DNA of 64,000 bases, from contig OX031065.1 of assembly GCA_943736015.1 (NCBI GenBank), positions 24,690,427 through 24,754,426 of the forward strand, written 5' to 3'. The position numbers and the translations under genes are program-made. This document shows, in pieces, positions 59,476 through 64,000 of the stretch (position 1 is its first letter; the number at the start of each line of letters is the position of its first letter). This stretch comes from Tridacna crocea (taxonomy: Eukaryota; Mollusca; Bivalvia; Cardiida; Cardiidae). The notes under the pieces were generated by a model that was given only the letters and a program-made list of their open reading frames with translations, was not told the DNA's origin and searched no databases.

Positions 59476-59845
59476 GTTACTATTCAAACACTATTTAGAT
59501 AGCTCAGCTTAAATGTCACAAATGCTGGTAACCTTATTTTTCTTCTTTTTCTATCCTACACAGACAACTCCCAATAATTTGGCTACATAAAAATTAATCG
59601 TATACAAATCTTGATTAATCTTGACAAGTCCAAAAATTTTGTCATTTAGTATACAGATAAAAGATTATGGAATGCATAGAGAAGGAAAAGCGGTGGATAG
59701 ATAGATTAGTTGTCAAAGACGGTTTGTTGTTGTTATCTCATACGAGTACTAAAGAATCCGATTGATTTTCAGCCAAAAATTAATAAGTGTCCATCCATAA
59801 TAGACATGAACAACTCTTCTTTTCGGTTATATATTCTTCATTCAG

Positions 59846-60160
59846 TCACTTGTACAATACGTGGTTGGTTGTATGGCTAAAGCCTTTCACAACCTTTTGA
59901 ATTTCCATTGATCCATCACAGAAGAGTAAAATTTTCCTTGGCCGATAATTGAATACATATAAAAGCATATTGGTGCATTGCCGGTACGCAATAGTGGAAT
60001 TTTCAACACCATTACTATAAATAGCACATTGACAACAGGTGTCGTACCATTGCGAGAATGCTTCCGGGTCGTAGTAATCAAAAGTAGTCCTGTGTGAAAT
60101 TTGCAGTAGCACTTTTGTTGCACTGTTACACGTAGCCGAGATGGCTTGGAGGTATATGAT
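59846..60160 (-). CDS. Unrecognised coding-like exon, possible 3' end of a gene
   Basis: The minus strand is open for about 104 codons ending at a TGA: CNSATKVLLQISHRTTFDYY, DPEAFSQWYDTCCQCAIYSN, GVENSTIAYRQCTNMLLYVF, NYRPRKILLFCDGSMEIQKV. The composition is protein-like and cysteine-rich. Cysteine spacing and a DPxxF / CxC / NG-like order faintly recall IL-17-type cystine-knot cytokines, but diagnostic C-terminal cysteines are missing and the similarity is not claimed. A decayed relative lies at 19402-19720. An acceptor-like AG near 60149 would make it an internal or last exon. Confidence 0.3.
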   Translation of the reverse strand: MIYLQAISATCNSATKVLLQISHRTTFDYYDPEAFSQWYDTCCQCAIYSNGVENSTIAYRQCTNMLLYVFNYRPRKILLFCDGSMEIQKVVKGFSHTTNHVLYK

Positions 60161-60323
60161 TTAGAATTCCTTGAAATTTGGGGTATGGGGGACCACTTAG
60201 ATGTGTTTTTATTGTGCACTGACAGGACTACTTTGTATTAGTGGAGGAACAAAAACTTAGGGTCATGGCGGTGCATATGTGTTCCTGATAGGATAAAATA
60301 GGGTGCCTGTGTTGGTTTGAATT

Positions 60324-60520
60324 AGCAAGAAACGCAATCGGTTGACATGTTGGGTTTTTTTTTTGCATTTTTTTTTTTTTTTTGCAGGCATACGGTGATA
60401 CTTTTCAGAGTAAGGAACGGACAAGCCATACTTTTGCCGTCAAGCAATATGCGAAGCTTCAAATATGGTCAATTTTGCTCTATATTCAATTAGGGAAAAA
60501 ACCACCGGTGTGACACCAAC
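60324..60520 (-). repeat. Block shared with 19735-19960
   Basis: AACGCAATCGGTTGACATGT, T-rich tracts, GGTGATACTTTTCAGAG and ACCGGTGTGACACC follow the same order as in the other copy. Confidence 0.5.
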
Positions 60521-60528
60521 AGCCTCTT

Positions 60529-60881
60529 CGTTGTCTGCGCATGTCATATTCTTCGAAGATTCAACATGTCTTATATCACGCATCACTAGCCCCAAAGGCG
60601 GGCAGACTGTAAAATTACGCGCTATAATGTAGCAGTGGAGAAAAGGTTTTTTATCAATACGTTTGAGGAAAAATCAGGCCTGTTTTAGCCCCAGATTTCT
60701 CTAAACTGCTGATCATAGCTGAATGAATGGCACCAGGTAGCGTTTTTTTTGAGTAAACGTTTATTTTAGTTTGAAATTCAAAGTAAGGGTTGTCACGTAG
60801 GAAAGTGATTCGGTTCTGTACCCAGGATGCCAAAATTAGATGGATTAGTATTTATAGGATGCCATCTAGCGGGAGATAATG
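60529..60881. mobile_element. 354 bp retroposon-like element, copy 2
   Basis: GTTGTCTGCGCATGTCATAT to CTAGCGGGAGATAATG, flanked by ACAGCCTCTT (60519-60528 and 60882-60891). Different target from copy 1, so an independent insertion. Confidence 0.85.
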
Positions 60882-60891
60882 ACAGCCTCTT

Positions 60892-61257
60892 TGCTGTATA
60901 TAATCAGTCTCCGAGCAGAGTTGTCCTTCGTTACTCTCAGCATACATAGATCTCTGCAATGGGCTAAATGACAAGAATCTTGTCAAACCGAGGAAAACAT
61001 GTTTTTTTTTTTTTGTTTTACTGTTTCATGTGTAACATTATAAAGTAGACAAAGGAAATTTGATTCTGGATACATTACAGGTGCATTCAAACTGATGAAT
61101 TTACCTGTATACAATGGAACTATTTTTTTTTTCGAGCTTCTTTACTGATCATAATCTTACCCCAATTGTAACAAAACATGGCTGCGCCCATGAATGATGA
61201 CAACAGTTCTGACACATCGATGGATCTAAGTTTGTAAGTTTAAAAAAGAATAAGTTA
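60892..61257. other. No gene seen
   Basis: Contains T-rich tracts near 61000 and 61120 and no assigned repeat. It would be intron if 61258-61418 is an exon. Confidence 0.35.
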
Positions 61258-61418
61258 CCGTCCTTTAAAAGACATTTAAACTTTTCAAAAAATCCTTCTT
61301 TTTCACATTTCCTACCACTAAGTCTGATTGGCAGTTTGCTGTCTGAACAGCGCACAACATAATCGATATTGGTCTTTCTTTTACCGGCATTTGTGTCACC
61401 ATTTTGAGTTATGGTCAT
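61258..61418 (-). CDS. Possible first coding exon of an unrecognised minus-strand gene
   Basis: ATG at 61418 starts MTITQNGDTNAGKRKTNIDY, VVRCSDSKLPIRLSGRKCEK, EGFFEKFKCLLKD, then a donor-like G|GTAACTTA. The charged, cysteine-containing composition is protein-like; no domain was recognised. A TATATA-like word lies upstream near 61500. Confidence 0.3.
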
Positions 61419-62079
61419 GTGATGAAAATATCATGTAATGACGGACTACTTTCTGAGCCAACTACAGAGGTGAATGTGAATGATCCGGAGTGCAAGAGAG
61501 TGGTATATAATAAGGCAAATGTCTTATCATTTAGAATAAAGAGGTATTCACCGATATGCTATTTATAGTAACGGTGTCCGATAAGAAATTCTTTAATCCC
61601 GTGATAGACCAATGAAAAATTCTTTATCCCGTGATAGACTAATGAAATTTCAGAGGTCTGAGAGCCTTTGCAATACTTTTTATGATTGATCAGTATTTTG
61701 CTTGTCAAAGGACCACACTATCTCAGCATTCACCAGGTTGTTGGATAGTATTATTATCTCGGAGCTGCATTAAACCCCTTTTTTATCAGAGCACAGCTCA
61801 ATTTATGGTTTACAGTAAAGGATTAATTATACAAGTTACAGTAATATGTTGACAAAATGCGCCTGTGGTTTGCACCATTTTTAAGACTTGAACTTTAAAG
61901 ACATTTTCGATCTTATCAAACATATTTACCTATGTTATGCAATAACTCTAAATTCGCCGAGCAAGTGCAAAGGTGCAGCAATAAATTTTGTCAGAAATGA
62001 GTGCAATGTCATATAAATGCCTATAATTGAAATTGCAGCTTGTACATTTCTAAAATATTCCGAATGCTAAATGCTGATG
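61419..62079. other. No gene seen
   Basis: Near 61580-61645 a short stretch (TTCTTTAATCCCGTGATAGA) is tandemly duplicated. Otherwise unassigned. Confidence 0.4.
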
Positions 62080-62138
62080 TGCTCTTTCTCTCTCTCCTCC
62101 CCCCGTCTCTCTCTCTCTCTCTCTCCCTCCCGGCTCTA

Positions 62139-62188
<50 letters not shown>

Positions 62189-62213
62189 ATTCTCTCTCTC
62201 TCTCTCTCCCTCC
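62080..62213. repeat. (CT)n microsatellite
   Basis: About 130 bp of CTCTCT runs interrupted by CCTCCC and GGCTCTAT words. Confidence 0.95.
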
Positions 62214-62688
62214 GAGGTTCAGCCATTTTTAAAGCAATCTCGGGAAAGGAAGATCTGCTTAATTAATGAATGTCTTTAAAGATTAGAAAACATCACAAGG
62301 AAAACAAGATCGTGGTAGTGACCAAAATTTCTCCTTTTGCTACTTTGTTTTATTCTATAGCAGAAGAGAAGTTCTACCGAATATTAAGCACTATGTTACT
62401 AAATATCAGGAATAAGAAGAAATCGGTGGTTACCAGTATTTTCCCCTTTTCTGACGATGTTTTCAATGCATTTTTGCCTCTGTTACCGTTAACATGTAGG
62501 CTCATTTGGTAGAGTAACTATCGTTTTCTCTTTTCCCTACAGTATTTCTACTATTTGACCGCTAAGCACTTGAGAAATATTTTGCTAAACAAAGAAATAG
62601 CTGTCTATCATTATTTTCTCCTTTTCTTACAATCTTTGCAAAGGCACTCTGTAACAGAGGCCGTAAAGCTGCGGGCTCAATCGCTTTA
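62214..62688. other. Weak MITE-like remnants
   Basis: ATTTTCTCCTTTTCTTAC, GTATTTTCCCCTTTTCTGAC and CTACAGTATTTCTACT suggest decayed stems, but no complete element can be delimited. Confidence 0.35.
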
Positions 62689-62900
62689 TTAACCCTTTAC
62701 TCCATATATACTCATTTCTACGCATTGCTTGTAGAAGCCTTTGGAAAACATTGTGGCAAAGGGTGAAATTGCTCGTCACGAGCAATTTCACCTTTCGTCA
62801 AAATGTTTTCTGTGCTATCAAAACGTGTCATATACACATAAGAAATGGCTTCATCCTTGCTGTTATTTGGGGTCAATTAGAGATTCCATAGTAGTAAAAA
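62689..62900 (+). mobile_element. MITE-2 copy
   Basis: TTAACCCTTTACTCCAT, stem GGTGAAATTGCTCGTCACGA with complement, then ATATACACATAAGAAATGGC and GGTCAATTAGAGATTCCATA. The final terminus is degraded. Opposite orientation to 32663-32892. Confidence 0.8.
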
Positions 62901-63237
62901 GAAAGCGGGAGAACGCAAATTAAGACAAATTGTCGTAATTATAGACACAGATTATATTAGATAATGTGTCTTTAATAAGGAAGAGAACAAATTTAAAAAA
63001 ATCGAGCATTTCAAAGAAAAGTTGACGGTATTTATTGGCGTGGCTTTATAGTTTGGCTTTTCACCCACGTCTTAATATTAATCTTTAAGAAAAAAGTAAA
63101 TATGTGACTGGTGAAAAATTTGTATATGTTTATTCTGCGGGTCTTCTTGTAGGTCCACCGATGATGATATTGACATACATGGGTTGTTATCATTAACCAT
63201 TTAGGTACTATAGGCGAAAGCAGTGACTTTCGCGAAC
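62901..63237. other. No gene seen
   Basis: Unassigned AT-rich sequence. Confidence 0.4.
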
Positions 63238-63300
63238 GGCATAGATCAAGATCAGACTGCACAGAACGTGCAGTCTGATCTTTGATCTATACCGTCCGCT
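63238..63300. repeat. GATC-type palindrome, best-kept copy
   Basis: GGCATAGATCAAGATCAGAC pairs with GTCTGATCTTTGATCTATAC; centre TGCACAGAACGTGCA. Confidence 0.8.
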
Positions 63301-63829
63301 TGTTTAGTCAAGTCTATACAATCAAAATTTTTGTAAGTTTAAATGGATTGTTTTCAAAGCCGTAAAAAGAGGTCGGGTTTATTTATCTGGAGCTGAAGGG
63401 GTTAAACTGTGCTGCAAGGTGCTTGTTCACACATTAGAAAATGAATGTGATAGACGGCGATCCTCTTTTTTGCAGTAATTTGTAATTTGATATTCCTTAT
63501 GCATTCCATATTAAACCATTACTGCGTGTGCCTACGACATGTATTCCCAATCACATCCTTTTTGGCCGCAATTAATCCTTTTCAAAAAGATCAGCTGGAT
63601 TTGTGTCTGGTCATCAAAAGTATATCAGTTGTTGATAATGTCCCTTTTCAACAAATTGGATATTCAACGGGAAAAAACAGGCAATTGCTGACCTGGTTAT
63701 TTTTCATTACTTGTATTGCACCACAAAAAAAAAGGTTTAAATATTTATAAAGGATGCTTCCCTCGGATATGAAGTATGTGAATATGTAAGTAGAAAGCAA
63801 AATACTCGAAAATTAGAGTAAGAAATGAA
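63301..63829. other. No gene seen
   Basis: Unassigned; one open frame on the plus strand (63487-63750) lacks recognisable features. Confidence 0.4.
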
Positions 63830-63985
63830 ATACTCCGGATATTGCAATCGGTGATGGAATGCTCGAATTTTTCAGTAGGAGATAACAACTGGGATATTTC
63901 AGTCGGATAATGCAGTCGGAAATCAGAAAAAGAGAGGAAAAAGGGGGAAAATCTCGGATATTGCTGTCGGAGACAAAAAACATTG
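63830..63985 (+). repeat. CGGATATTGCAGTCGG iterons at window edge
   Basis: Four to five diverged copies of a CGGATATTGCAATCGG-type word spaced 20-60 bp (CCGGATATTGCAATCGG, TGGGATATTTCAGTCGG, GGATAATGCAGTCGG, CGGATATTGCTGTCGG). May be the iterated end of an element continuing past the window. Confidence 0.6.
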
Positions 63986-64000
63986 ATATAATGTAGCAGG

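Noticed and set aside
59846-60160. IL-17-like cytokine assignment
   Set aside because: Only a faint cysteine and turn pattern; the C-terminal CxC and a signal peptide are not seen, so no family was assigned.
62040-62279. Serine/leucine-rich open frame
   Set aside because: Translation of the CT microsatellite.

Overview
The window reads as nuclear DNA of an invertebrate animal, most likely a bivalve mollusc. This is an inference from the AT-rich sequence, GT-AG introns, a many-exon TANGO6 homologue and repeat types common in bivalves. No search was run. All splice junctions were read by eye and kept only where phase and protein similarity agree. No retrovirus, LTR element or other virus-like copy was recognised.

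Two protein-coding loci are clear, both on the + strand. At 3699-4822 lies the long, probably last exon of a Golgi-type carbohydrate sulfotransferase (HNK-1/chondroitin sulfotransferase family). From 26187 to 52338 lie 15 phase-consistent exons of TANGO6 (TMCO7; yeast Rtp1 is the homologue), covering 1258 codons up to the stop, with a poly(A) signal at 52354. A possible first coding exon is at 23189-23261. A decayed copy of the terminal exon follows the gene at 53159-53323. On the - strand, two unrecognised coding-like segments (59846-60160 and 61258-61418) may belong to another gene, and a related decayed copy of the first lies at 19402-19720.

The rest is mobile and repetitive DNA. The dominant component, called MITE-1 below, is a ~225-230 bp element bounded by TTAA, with ends like TTAACCCTTTACC and a nearly perfect ~65 bp central palindrome. 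About fifty copies or fragments were recognised by eye, about thirty of them near full length, mainly in the TANGO6 introns. The TTAA sites and CCC/GGG ends suggest non-autonomous piggyBac-like elements; no transposase is in the window. In the entries, + means the shorter arm (CCCTGAGAAAGAAGCC) comes first and - means the longer arm (GCAAATGCTTTCAATTTGG, reversed) comes first. MITE-2 shares the stem but has a different loop. MITE-3 starts CAGAGCTCCAG and looks hAT-like.

Layout: 1-3690 no certain gene; 3.7-4.8 kb sulfotransferase; 6.7-11.4 kb a 4.6 kb inverted-repeat element carrying tandem arrays; 11.4-18 kb dispersed repeats; 18.3-22.2 kb a minisatellite, a tRNA-headed SINE and a ~187 bp satellite-like array; 23-52 kb TANGO6 with MITE-filled introns; 53-64 kb a pseudo-exon, a retroposon-like pair with target duplications, a 198 bp palindrome, possible minus-strand exons and simple repeats.
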